Made by a program: the position numbers and the translations under genes. Source: Lepisosteus oculatus (lineage: Eukaryota > Chordata > Actinopteri > Semionotiformes > Lepisosteidae). Taken from it: a DNA stretch of 64,000 bases. The notes beneath the pieces are model-generated. The model was not told the origin of the DNA, did not search any database, and was given only the letters and a program-made list of their open reading frames with translations. Location of the stretch: assembly GCF_040954835.1 (NCBI RefSeq), contig NC_090697.1, positions 17,848,001-17,912,000 on the forward strand, written 5' to 3'. Positions 52,270 to 63,758 of the stretch are shown piece by piece (the stretch's first letter is position 1; each line of letters starts with the position of its first letter).

Positions 52270-54815
52270 TCTCTGCTGATATTATCAGCATGTTCATCTT
52301 TTAACTTGGGAGATTTAAAATATTTTTTCTTCTGTAATTAACATTTCAACTCCATATCTCAATGGTATAATTCTTAAGATGATGGAAAGTGTAATGCAGT
52401 ATTGTTTTCCAACTTTTTATTTTTAACAATTGTGACAAGTCAATGTTTCAAATATGTTAAAGAATTGGCAACAAGTTTCCCAGACAAATCCTCAGTGCTT
52501 TTGTACACACATACATATACTAATGATCACTTCATCTCAGATCCCTTAAATGCAATTTGTACAGTTGTGAAATGTGAAGACAAGCCTCCACAGAACTGAG
52601 TGCTCATTGGTTGTTTTTACACATCCCACATCAGTTCAGCAAAGCAGAAAACAATCTTATCTCCCACTGCCAACAAGAGACCAATGATCTAAATTTACAC
52701 ACTTCAGCCACACCAAGCACAAGGATCAAGAATAACTTGTGCATTTTCTCCTTAAATCAACACATGAGACTGTTAATCTTAATAACAGTTAATAACTGTT
52801 AACTAATCTGTTTCTGCAAACAATTTATGCTAATCATTATGCATTTAATAGAACTGCCTTAACCATTTCATTTTAATCTACTGGTACTGATTCAGTTCTT
52901 ACTTTGAGTCTGATAAATGCATGTAATGGATTCTGCCCAAGTCTTTTATTTAAATTGCCAATTAAATCAATTCAGAACATACTTTCAGTCTTGACAAGCC
53001 AGAGAACAGCCACTTAAACAGCAGGGCATTTACCTGAGTGATTATGAAGTAAGGTACAGCATCCTTCCCACAATTTATACCCGTGACTCTCCAGTTCACA
53101 GTTCCATCAACTGCTCAACCACATGGCTGTAGATGTAACAGGGAATGTTATAGTTCAGAAAATACAAAACCTCAAGCAACAGCATCAAGGAGTTGTGCCT
53201 TTAACCCACATGGTCAGATGGACAGCTGCCTAGTCATTTGGATGCGGAATCCCTCTATGATTAACCAAAGGCTTGCTGCAGTGGCACTGGCACTGGCACT
53301 GAAGATGGGGAGTCAGGGAGAAGTTTGCTGGAAAGGAATGGTCTCAAGGCATTTACACCACAGAATGAAGGTAATTGTTCGCAGGAACTGAAGTTTGTCC
53401 TCCTTTTTCAACTATAATTTTTGTGCTCAACAAAGAAGTAAGGTTCTGTTAAAGACATACAGGGGGCAAAAAGTAGGTCTTTGGGGAAAAAAATGCAAAT
53501 GTTATGCTTTATACATGTTCCTTTATTGTACAGTACATTCCACACATTTTAGACATCACAAAACACAATGCATTAAATGTAATTACACCAACATTCAAAT
53601 AATGTAAAGAAAACTTTACTTCCTAACAATATTCAGTAAGACTTAATTCTGTACATGAATGAATCCGAAAATGTGATCAAAATGAGCACCACTGGCTTGC
53701 CTGCTTTTGTCCTGATTCAACCAAACCGGTGATAGTCTAGTGCTAATTTTCCTTTGACACACATGGAGAACGGAATGACATGATGCAAACATTCAGAGAC
53801 TTAATGCCTACCTCTTACTTCGGACTCAATTGACAACAAAGGTTTCATTTTGTGTGCAATTCTGAATTTAGATCTTTCCAGTTTGTAGTGTTCTGATGTG
53901 CCTTTAAACAAAACTGTCTGTAATGCATTGAAAAGCCACAGTTACAACATTTCCTGTATTTGCATACAGTCCCAGAATAACTATACCAAAAACAGACTGG
54001 AAAAGTAAATACCTCTGCAGCTCAGCTCTCAGAGACCACGGATAACTCAGCGTGACAGTTTTTCTTACAAGTATGAATATTAAGTTCTTAATATTCAACG
54101 GGCCTGTTCTCAGGATGGATAATTCTTAAGGTCTGAAGATATGCGGTCTTTCTCTGGACTGCAAACCACTGTTACTGAAACATAGTTCTAAAAGCGCAGG
54201 AGGAGGAACATACAGTGGTTGACTGACAATTTTCTATGAGAAAAAGTTTTTAAAAAGTGAGCAATTTTTAACATCAAGTTTTTTTAAAAAAAATGGTTAG
54301 ACAAACATACATGGTTGACCTTTGCAGCCATAAGCGGACAAGTGACTTTTTTCAAATCTTGCAATTTCAAAACCCGAACCCGCTACTACATCATTAGGCT
54401 AAATGGTTGATGAACAAATGTCCCTTAAAAGAAACGTAGAAACCATGAGTGTGGATGGTGTCAAACACCAATTAAAGCAAACTATTACTTAAAGCAATTT
54501 AATCCTCATCTAAATTTTACTAAAAATAAATTCCACTATAAGTAAATTTAAAAAAATCCAATGACACATTTTCAGATTTTTTTTGAAATCATAAACAATT
54601 TACAGGTAAATCAAAATTCAATACAGTAGTTTTCTTTAATCCCAATGATGTTACAAAATGGTTGGTCCAGGTTTCTACACCATTAAGCTCATGAATGGAC
54701 CAGATATGCCTCGAATGGGAGTTTCCCACATCTAGCAGGTTCCATGGGTGGATAACCAAGAAATCACCAGTTTCTAAAGACCTGGATCAACCTATGAACT
54801 ACTGACATTTTGTGA
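52270..54815. other. Intergenic DNA or distal mtmr9 3' UTR
   Basis: AT-rich. Includes a short (TGGCAC)3-like tandem near 53282-53302 and a minus-strand AATAAA at 53522-53527 that could end a long mtmr9 transcript. No other feature. Confidence 0.35.
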
Positions 54816-54819
54816 AGCC

Positions 54820-55155
54820 ATTCATTTATTTTGTAACCACTGCATCCAATTCAGGATCACAGGGAACCAGAGCACAGGGCAGGGTATATCCTAAACAAGA
54901 CACCAGTCCATCGCGGGGCAGACAAAAAAAAAAAAGAAAAAAAAAAGACAAGCACACACTCATACCCGGGCAATATTTCCAGAAGCCAATGAACCGACCA
55001 GTATGTCCCTGGACTCAGGGAGGAAACCGGAGCACCCAGGCAAACCCAGGGAGAACGCAAACTCCACACAGAAAGCACACCAGGTACAGAACTGAACCCA
55101 GAGCTCCTGCACTGCGAGGCAGCAACTCTAACTATTGTGCCACAATTCCACCCCC
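54820..55155 (-). repeat. tRNA-derived SINE, family A, minus orientation
   Basis: Well-preserved order of family A in reverse: CATTCATTTATTTTGTAACC, 'ACACCAGTCCATCGCGGGGC', AGAAGCCAATGAACCGACC, 'GGAGGAAACCGGAGCACCC', 'GGGAGAACGCAAACTCCACA', then 'CTGCGAGGCAGCAACTC'. An A-rich insertion sits at 54920-54950. Confidence 0.85.
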
Positions 55156-55299
55156 GTTTTGTGTAGTTATTTAGAAATCTGAATCAGTCAGTCCTCAAGA
55201 ACCACACTTCTCTTAATTGAGCACGTGACCCGCTTAATGGATCAGTAACTTAGTTCCCTTAGTTTACATAAATCAGTGGAGTGTCCATTACTATATACA

Positions 55300-55563
55300 T
55301 AACAGGTTGTGAGACAAGACTGCACCCTGGACAGGATTCCAATCCAGCTCAGGGCACACATACACACAAGAATATAGGGGCAAATTTTGAGACCTAAATT
55401 AACAACCAGCATACCTTTGGGCTGTGGGAAGAAACTGGGGCATCTGGAGAACACCCATGTGCAAACGGTAAGAACATGCAAATTCAAAACAGAAGGCTAA
55501 CCAGCCTGGCACTGAACTCAGGACCACACAGCTGTGAGGCAGTAGTGTTAAGAACCACACCAC
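55300..55563 (-). repeat. tRNA-derived SINE, family A, minus orientation, degraded
   Basis: 'CTGCACCCTGGACAGGATTC', TTTGGGCTGTGGGAAGAAAC, 'ATCTGGAGAACACCCATG', GCAAATTCAAAACAGAAGG and 'CTGTGAGGCAGTAGTG' follow the same order as the neighbouring copy 150 bp to its left. Confidence 0.75.
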
Positions 55564-55569
55564 CTTTTG

Positions 55570-57725
55570 ACCATTTACTTTAAAACATTAACCTTAAATC
55601 TGTCAGTGGAAAATTCCACAAAGCAACAACGGAATTCCTGAAATTCACACTGCTGGTCAAACATCTTAGGCATAAGTAAGAGTTACAAAATACAATTTGT
55701 ATGTTATGAACATCAACAATTTACTCAAAACATTCACTGCAGCTCTTATTGTACTACAATAATGACTTTGGCGGCTATAATACAGCCTAGTGCCAAGCAA
55801 TGTCATTTTGCAATACTTAATTCACCCTGGTCAAAATCTTTAGGAACTTCTTGTAGTTCATTAACACCATTTTCTCTTTTCTATACATTAAGCTTAAAGT
55901 AATCTTTTCGTACTGTGAAACACTGAGGGATCCATCTGAACTAAGTAACTAACAAAATGTCTAAATGTTCAGCAGAAGATCACAATAACATTGTGCATCT
56001 GCAAAAAAGACAGAAAATTACAAAATGCCTAAGACTCTTGCACAACAGTGCAATTCTGGTAAACGTACAGTAACGTCTCGAAAATTAAGAAAAAGGAGAC
56101 TACCTCATGAAATAAAAATAACATTTATCTATAAGAATTTCAGCTATTGTGGTCACTTAAAATGTAAACAATTCACTTAATGAAAAAAATAATTGAGTTG
56201 TTGGTGATATTAAAATGCAATGATCTTTTAAAATTCATGATCTCCGTCCAGAATAGCTGAGCAATCAATCCCAAAAGGAAAGTACCAATCTATCCCAATG
56301 AGAACAGAAGCTTCTACAAGTTCCAAAATGTGTCAGGTACTAAAAAGACACAGCCACTCCCTTTTTGCAAAATTGAACCTCAGAAATGAATTTGCTTTCA
56401 AAATGAGCAAATTGTTAAAGAAATTTGATTTGAGGAAATGAGTGAATTAACCACTCAAATCATGAACTGAAAACTGCAAGAATTCTGTGAGGCAATGCAC
56501 ATGGGTGGCATTAATTTGGCAATTGCAATTCCAAATATTAGGAGAACATTGTGTAATAAGTAGAATATTACAATGCTTACTTACTATACACCTGAATGTT
56601 TCAGCAAGTACAGGCTAGTCAAAATGTGAATCATTGATTCTTATTAAAAAGTTTGCAAAACGGAGGCGACTGCTTATGACCAAAATAGGCAGTTCAGTCT
56701 AACTTGACAGAAACGGGCTCAAAGAATGAGAAGCAGTGCCTTAAAAAAAAAAAGAAAAAAGATCCAGTTCTCCTCAAAATTGATTAAAATTATGTTAATC
56801 ACATTCAACATTTAAGTCCTAGTTTCCCAGCAATATAGAAATTAAATTGACAATTTAACCAATTATCCTTTTTATGTAAAGGGTATTTTAGTTTTTATCC
56901 GTAATTAACAGGCAAAACTGAACCTTTGCTGCCAGAATTCAAGTAAATAAATTCTAGACTTCCAAGCCAGAACAGCAACTCTCAATCTTAGGCAGCTCCA
57001 GCCCCGTCTCTCACTGTAGTGTTTGTGGGAAAGGTGGGATTCTTAGTGTGACCACATATGGAGAGGCTCCTATATGAAGATGTCCAGAAGTGTGCAAATT
57101 TATTAGGACGTCTCAAGATTTACATTTTTAAGCACTGCACAAAAAATCTTCAGTTACTTCAGCAATGAATAACTCATGCTCTCGGAATTTGACTTTCTGC
57201 CCTATGATTTCCATCTCAGAAGGAACGTCTGACTCGGTGTAGGACTTCTGCTGATTCATGATGACCTCAAGAATAATGCAGGCCCCACCTTACCTACAAA
57301 GTCTTTTTCATTTGTGAAGAAATGCCACATTTGTGACAGTTCTTTCACCACCCACTGATTCCAATTCTGAGTTTATTTTATTTAAGAAATGAAAAAGAGA
57401 ATGTGGTTGTTGTAACATTTTATATAGATCTAGATTCTTAGGCATATAAACGACAGCTACCGATCTACACCAAGGTGGGTTATTTTAATAGATTTGCACA
57501 CTACATTAAGCATGGGTGTGTTCAACAGCTTGAGGTGTCGCTTAGCAAGGGTTTTTTAGCGCTCTGCACACATCTAGAGGAAGGCAGGTGCAAAGGCATG
57601 CCTGAGTGCACTCACGTGTGCTGCGTGTATTTTGTGTGTTTGAGAGTGTATGTGCAATACCTACGAGAGAAGGGGACGCCTGTATATTAAAGGAAATCCT
57701 TGGGAGGGAGTCTTTTGACATTCCG
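55570..57725 (-). other. Region below the mtmr9 stop (3' UTR or flank)
   Basis: AT-rich, no repeat recognised. Part of it is 3' UTR; how much depends on which poly(A) hexamer (57372 or 53522) is used. Confidence 0.4.
57372..57377 (-). terminator. Candidate proximal mtmr9 polyadenylation signal
   Basis: Minus-strand AATAAA about 350 bp below the mtmr9 stop, in a TTTATTTTATTTAAG context. A second, distal hexamer at 53522-53527 is an alternative. Neither is confirmed by transcript evidence. Confidence 0.35.
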
Positions 57726-57889
57726 CTAGGGTGTCTCTAGCAACCCATCTTCCGTCTCCAGCTCGGCCAGCTGTCTGCGCAGGGCATTGACCTTGCTTTG
57801 CAGCTCCTTGTTGTATTCGATAATGTGCACCATCTCTTCGTATGCTTCATCCAGGCACTTGGAGGCTCGGTTCCAGCGCAGGAACACTC
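57726..57889 (-). CDS. mtmr9: mtmr9 last coding exon (coiled coil and stop)
   Basis: 164 bp after acceptor TCTACAG; the stop TAG is at 57728-57726. It encodes the C-terminal coiled coil, ending ELETEDGLLETP. Canonical AATAAA hexamers on the minus strand occur near 57.37 kb and again near 53.52 kb, so the 3' UTR could be short (about 350 bp) or long. Confidence 0.95.
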
Positions 57890-60800
57890 CTGTAGAAAAA
57901 TAGAGCTACTCTATAATTCATTACATTCAAAAAAGCTTTTAAAAAACAGCTGGTGTTTAACTTTTAGCCAGATGTCACTGAGCTTGAACAATCTTCCCTA
58001 ACTCCAGATCACTGGGACAGTATGGTGAGCTTTCAAAGCTACATGTTCTCCCCGTGGAACACAAGTGCTGTAGCCATCAGTCAAGTCTTATTTATTTCAT
58101 CATAATTCCAAAAAACATTAAAATAATTACCGATGTTTTCAAGTTGAAAATAAAGAATACAAATTGAAAATAGCATAGCAGGCAGCAACATAACAGCCTC
58201 ATTCAATACTGAATGAATTGCCTGACTTTCCCTGTCATTAGTTAATGTTTTTGAAACTGTTTGCAGGAGTTATTTGTATTACATATAAAAAGAGGCTATT
58301 TCTACCTCCTATGCCCAGAAACTGGCTCTAGTTTCCTCCACTGGACCCAGCTTTGCATAAGGCTAACACACTGAGTTCACTTGCTGAATACCCAAGTCAA
58401 CCCATGGCTGACCCAGGAAGTACTTGCACACAACTACAAATGACGACCTGGGTTGTAATGCACTCTGGATAACTAGTAGGAAAGGGTGGATTTCCCAGAA
58501 GGCGATGTCCACACAACTTACAGTTTACTGCAGGTGTCAACATATGGCATAACGTCCTGCGTTCTGCTGTGCAAGGACATATTGTGTGAGGTCATGCATG
58601 TTGGTATGTAGGCATGAAGTTATGCTGATGAAAGAACCTGGTGCACATTCCCATCCCTCTATAGAAACTAAAGCACGTGAATGTGTCCTGTGGATAATTC
58701 CCGACTGAAGAGACTGTCCAACCAAACTGGTTTTGCAATACTTTCCACAAGCAGCGTAAGGCGAGATGAGCTATCACACAACTAGGCAACTACATGAAAT
58801 CACCAGATATAGATGTCTCATACACTGTAGCATAGGATTAACATGATAGGTTATTTTAAACATTTGACAAACTTATGCTTATCACGCGCTATTGATAATC
58901 AGCAGGGGTTAATTCTGGTCACAGTAATGGCAATACACCCTTAAGAATTTATCTATTGCAACTCTTAATTTTAAAGATTAACAAAATAAGTGCAAAATGT
59001 ATTAATAAATTGAGCCCATTAAGATGGACAAGAAAGCCTTTAACAACATGTTTTTATTTTATAACCATCTCGCTATTGATCCACAGAGCCTTATGAATGC
59101 CTTTTCATTTTTCTTAAGGAACAGTCTCCATGGCGACCAGAAACACTAGCATGCTATAGCTTCGAACTCTACTGAACCAGCAAAATTTCTTTTAAGTCCT
59201 GGCAACACTGCATGTCAATATTTCACTGCAATTATCGGACAAGAAGGGACACTATTAAAGAAATGCATTAACGTTTGAAACTGCAGACAATGTGCCTTTC
59301 CTTTCCATAATTGCTTGTGAGCCTCTCTTCTGCAAATATGTAACTACTTTTATTCATCATCAGTTTAACATACATCATCTTAGGACAAACATATCAGAAT
59401 CCACAACTTAAAAAACCACATAGCCTTTTAAAACACAGCAATGTATGCTCCTAACTTTAACTATAAACACGAAGAGGCCACTAGATATTTCTCTCAATCA
59501 CCTGGTATTGCTGATATTTCATCCGAAACACCCATAATCACTGATGTCAGTGGCTAAATGCCTGGGATGTGCTTTTCTGGCTTACTGTCAACTACTGGCT
59601 CAGATATTCTTGATGGGGGTTAAAGGGGGCATTGCTGACATATACCGTATTCTCTCCAAACACAGTATATTCCCCAGGGCGTGCATCACTGTGCGGTCAT
59701 GTGTAATCTCTAACCTTACTGCAAATCAGCAGTTTCGTAAACTAAAGATTATTAGCCTTTTGAACTAGGTAAATGCATTTTCTACAATCAATGAATTTCC
59801 TGTCTAACAATGACCACATTTTCTGTATTTTTATCATTTTTGTTTCCATCTTTTTCTTCTAGGTTCCCTTCACTACCCATTCCAATCTTCCCATTTAATA
59901 CATCAAGAAACACTGAAAAGCAACACGTAAGTATTAGAAGCAACAGCATTTGTTGCGATTTTATTGCTTCTTGGTATATGGAAAAAAATAGACACTTGAT
60001 TTTCCAAAAGAGAAAAAAAATCTAAATATTAAAGATCTCAATAAGCTATCTGTAACAGTGAGCCAATGAAACAGGATTTATTTACACTGGCTCACAGCTT
60101 GCTTGTGTCAGTTACAGATGGTTTGACACTTCATGCAAAGTACCTTTCTGCGAGGCAAACTGCAGCATTGCTGTCCTCAAGAGTTAAGTCACACAAATGT
60201 GAAGAATCTATATACTGACTAGGCTTGCTTGCCAAATACAATTATGGGGAATGAGTACAAAATATATATTTTCAGATATTTTTGCAGGGTGAACACTGCT
60301 AGACAGAATTTGGGATATGTCCTATTAAAAGACGATGACAGCTTAACTGCTGATGTTGGTGGTGATGTCACCATGGATCAGAATTATCAGTGCATTAATT
60401 CAAAACACAAGGCAAAAGCAGGACAGCAACTGCAATTTGATCAACTGCAAATTTCATTTTCAAACTCAAAATGGAAACTGCTGTTAGGTTGCAGTGCACG
60501 TTTGTGAATCCTGTGATGCAAAACTCTTAGATAATGGACTACCCAGCAGTGGGGAAATAACATAATTCCTGTGGCAATATGTTTTCAACAAACAGATTCA
60601 CACACGTATGGCACAAACCGTAAAGAACTCTACAGCTTGGTCCCTACAATGAATTGTCAATTTGTCTGGTGGAGTAGTGGGGTGGATTTTGCAGGCCTTT
60701 GGGTGCAGTATTGATAATACACCCATCCACAGGGCATGTGCAGTCACCCAGTGGTTTGATGAGCCTGACGCTGATGTTATCCATATGAGGAAGCCAATCG

Positions 60801-62575
60801 AACACAAATTGGATGTCCTGAAAAGATGCCCGAGATGGATCTCCATCTACCAGGGGTTAGTGAACTGACTTTCTCGCGGAAGAATGGTGCCACATCCCTC
60901 CTGCAGAATTGCAGAGGCTGAAAGAGCATTTGGTTACATGGGGCCATTATGCATTTTAGCACAAAGTCTATTAAATGGCTTTACATTGGTGCTTCCATGT
61001 ATTTGTCCACTGCCTGTAAACTTTTAAGTCATTTGGAAATGACTGCATATGGAGGTTTGTGCCAGTATGACAGATTGAAAGACTGATTGATTGAAAGCTA
61101 CAGCAGAGGGAAATCACTCTAAGAGCCACTTTTTTGCTTTTGCAGTAGAACAGGGTAGAGCTGGCAAGCTAATTCTTATTGTATGAGCTGCACCGATACA
61201 GGAGGGGGTGCCAAGGGTGAGCAAATCAACAAACTAAAGAAATCTGAAGTGCCAAGTTCAACAGCAGGGTAGGTTTGCCAGTTCAAACATGTTTTTATCA
61301 GGCAGGGGTGGCTGGAGTGATGCCATCATTACATTAGGTGCTGGCATGTTTGGAAGTCTTAACTACCACTATGCGATAGTTAAAAAAAAAGACACCTTAC
61401 ACATCAATAGTCATGCATAAGATACAGTCATGCATAAGAAAGGCCTGACTCTCTGTGATCATTAAAAATTCCAGGGCGTTTCTCAAAAAGAGTAGGGGTG
61501 TAACCCCGGCGTCCTGGCCAAATTTCCCATTGGCCCTTACCAGTCATGGCCTCCTAATAATCCCCATCTATGAATTGGCTTCATTACTCTGTTCTCCTCC
61601 CCACTGATAGCAGGTATGTGGTGAGTGTACTGGTGTACTATTGCTGCCGTCGCATCATCCAGGTGGATGCTGCACATTGGTGGTTGTGGTGGGGAGTTCC
61701 CATTACCTGTAAAGAGCTTTGAGTGGGGGGTCCAGAAAAGCGTTAAAAAGTGTAAGCAATTATTATTATTAATTATAATTATTAAACATAAGGACATCCC
61801 TCACAGTTAAAAAGGTCAGCCATGGCAAAGGGGAAGCAAGAACAAGGCCCTGTGGGATGCATCACCAAGTCAACTGATACATTGGGTGGCATAGTTGTAG
61901 CAACACTCTTGGAAAAGAAAACTAGATATGTAATTTTTCCCTCCTGCACTGGTCTCTAACAATTGTACAAATCGGTAGAGTGGTAGTTTTTGGTATGCAC
62001 ATTTTTGTTCAGCTATACAGTGCTGCCCTCTACTGGAACAAGCAAACAACAAACAAGAGGAAATTGCTTTCCTGTAGGGGAAAGAAAGCTTTGTAACTGC
62101 TGCAGCCATGTCTTAAAAGGTACATTTTACATCCGTGTATATCCAAGGCATCAACAAGCACAGGAGCTGCTAGATACAGAACCCACCTGTATTAAACTGA
62201 ACACCAGCACTGAACACAAAGTGCAACTCTTCATGCTTCCCACAAGTCAGTGGTACCACAGCTGAAATATTATATACTGAAATATATACTTCTTAAAATG
62301 GCTTTGAATTCTGTTTTTATTTTAGTCTCCTTTACAGTGCTCATGGCAAGTACCACTGCACATACCGAGGACACTGAGGAGCCCAGAGAAGGCAGGCAGG
62401 CAGTGTAGTGACAGGGCTCTTACCCTCCCAGAGCAGCAGGCTCTGTGGAGCGACAGAGGGCCAGATGACCAGGCTGTTGGCTTCGTACAGAGGATTGAGG
62501 AAGTGCTCCATCTCCTGGGGACGGTTCACCCAGGACCACAGCGACACCGTCTTCTGAGGCAGCTTCAGTTTCAGC
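57726..62575 (-). CDS. mtmr9: Myotubularin-related protein 9, last two coding exons (partial)
   Basis: Known role: a catalytically inactive member of the myotubularin phosphoinositide 3-phosphatase family that binds MTMR6, MTMR7 or MTMR8 through a coiled coil and boosts their activity. Two exons join in frame: 62424-62575 and 57726-57889. Together they give about 104 C-terminal residues of a protein of about 550. The first reads LKLKLPQKTVSLWSWVNRP, then a segment ending NSLVIWPSVAPQSLLLWEG. The second reads VFLRWNRASKCLDEAYEEM, then HIIEYNKELQSKVNALRRQL, then AELETEDGLLETP and a TAG stop. The heptad-like leucine/valine spacing fits the dimerising coiled coil. The remaining exons lie to the right of the window. 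Confidence 0.95.
57890..60600 (-). other. mtmr9 last intron, left part
   Basis: AT-rich intronic sequence with no exon between the two mtmr9 coding exons and no repeat that I can name before 60.6 kb. Confidence 0.5.
60620..60990 (+). mobile_element. Tc1-like transposase remnant with internal deletion
   Basis: Plus-strand translation gives ILQAFGCSIDNTPIHRACAV, then TQWFDEPDADVIHM, then PIEHKLDVLKR, followed by a shifted EEWCHIPP-like stretch. In intact relatives about ten residues, including the SPDLN part, separate HM from PIEH; they are missing here. It lies antisense to mtmr9 in its last intron. Inactive. Confidence 0.65.
61436..61790 (+). repeat. SINE family B, copy in mtmr9 last intron
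   Basis: Shares a long collinear block with 62850-63217: CTGACTCTCTGTGATCATTA, AAAGAGTAGGGGTGTAACCC, TCATGGCCTCCTAATAATCC, TGCCGTCGCATCATCCAGG and the tail CCTGTAAAGAGCTTTGAG (61706-61723), then an A/T-rich simple tail. Confidence 0.85.
62021..62036 (-). promoter_or_regulatory. CTCF-type motif, full consensus match
   Basis: Minus strand CCAGTAGAGGGCAGCA agrees at every position with the CTCF core CCASYAGRKGGCRSYV. It sits in the last intron of mtmr9. Occupancy is not shown. Confidence 0.4.
62424..62575 (-). CDS. mtmr9: mtmr9 penultimate coding exon
   Basis: 152 bp with acceptor TGCGCAG and donor GTAAGAG. It covers the end of the phosphatase-like region (SLWSWVNRP, EHFLNPLYEANSLVIWP). The first base completes a codon from the upstream exon; the last base G starts the next Gly codon. 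Confidence 0.94.
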
Positions 62576-62849
62576 CTGCGCACAGAACACAGCAGTCAGA
62601 GCACAGCCTAGCTCTACAGTCACCAAGGAAACATGGAGCTCATCTGTAACAGAGGAGATTTCAAGCAGCTGAAATTTCACCCCAGAGTGCTGAAATTCCA
62701 TCCACGATCTTCATTACCTGAGCGCAAAAATAAGCATTTTTAACAGAGCAAAGCCAGGGGTGTTTCAGCCACTGAGGATTTAAAAAACCTTGAAAAACCT
62801 CTGGGACTTTATAACCACAGTACCAGGAAAGGCAATTGCTTGCGGACAG

Positions 62850-63217
62850 GACAGCATGCTGCAATCGGATGAGACGTAAAACCGAGGTCCTGACTCTCTG
62901 TGGTCATTAAAAATCCCAGGGCGTTTCCCCACAAAGAGTAGGGGTGTAACCCCGGCATCCTGGCAAAATATCCCATTGGCCATTATCAATCATGGCCTCC
63001 TAATAATCCCCATCTATGAATTGGCTTCATTACTCTGCTCTCCTCCCCACTGATAGCTGATGTGTGGTGTGCGTTCTGGCGCACTATGGCTGCCGTCGCA
63101 TCATCCAGGTGGGGCTGCACATTGGTGGTGGTGGAGGGGAGTCCCCATTATCTGTAAAGCGCTTTGAGTGGAGTGTCCAGAAAAGCGCTATATAAGTGTA
63201 AGCAATTATTAATTATA
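62850..63217 (+). repeat. SINE family B, second copy
   Basis: Head 'ATCGGATGAGACGTAAAACC' + 'GAGGTCC', same central blocks as the copy at 61436, and the tail TCTGTAAAGCGCTTTGAG (63151-63168), GAAAAGCGCTATATAAGTG, ending in a short AATTATTAATTAT run. It sits in the next mtmr9 intron. Confidence 0.88.
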
Positions 63218-63219
63218 AC

Positions 63220-63757
63220 CCTTTAAGAGCACACTTAAACAGACCGCGAGTGTGAGATAAGAATTCCATGACTGAAACAAGATGCAAGGTTTTCCCCGAG
63301 ACAAGCTGATCTCAGTGACACCATAAGACCGTTTCAATACAGAACGTTCAAACCACTCCACTGGAGCACTGACCCGCCCAGCTGGCAGAACTGATCCCAC
63401 CACTATTCACAACATGTGAAGTAGTATATGAACTGACTGACCTGGAAAGCACTATCAGCGAGTTCAGGCTGGAAGTGCTTGCAGGAGCATGCTGTAACAC
63501 TCCAGCTAACCACATAACTGAGTGAATGGCAACTGTAGAGGTTTACTGAAAATAGGCATCAGCATGCTAACTGAATGAAGAGATTCCTATTTTGGAGACC
63601 AGCCCTGTCTTACGATGATTCACATTCTTTCGTGCAGCGTGTTACTGTGCACGATGCCCGAGGCATTTCTTTCTAATTACAGGTTTTTGTCCAGCCTGAT
63701 TATTGATTTTGCCTTTCTCAGCATTGAGACTGCTAAATTCTCAAATTTTACACAAAT
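63220..63757 (-). other. mtmr9 intron, nothing recognised
   Basis: AT-rich intronic sequence with no exon or repeat that I can name. Confidence 0.45.
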
Positions 63758-63758
63758 A

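Noticed and set aside
54812..55174. Plus-strand open frame of 120 codons
   Set aside because: Lies entirely within a SINE (family A) and its A-rich insertion; no protein relation.
62420..62701. Alternative minus-strand frame across the mtmr9 exon
   Set aside because: It reads the exon out of frame; the neighbouring frame holds the conserved SLWSWVNRP and NSLVIWPSVAPQ blocks.
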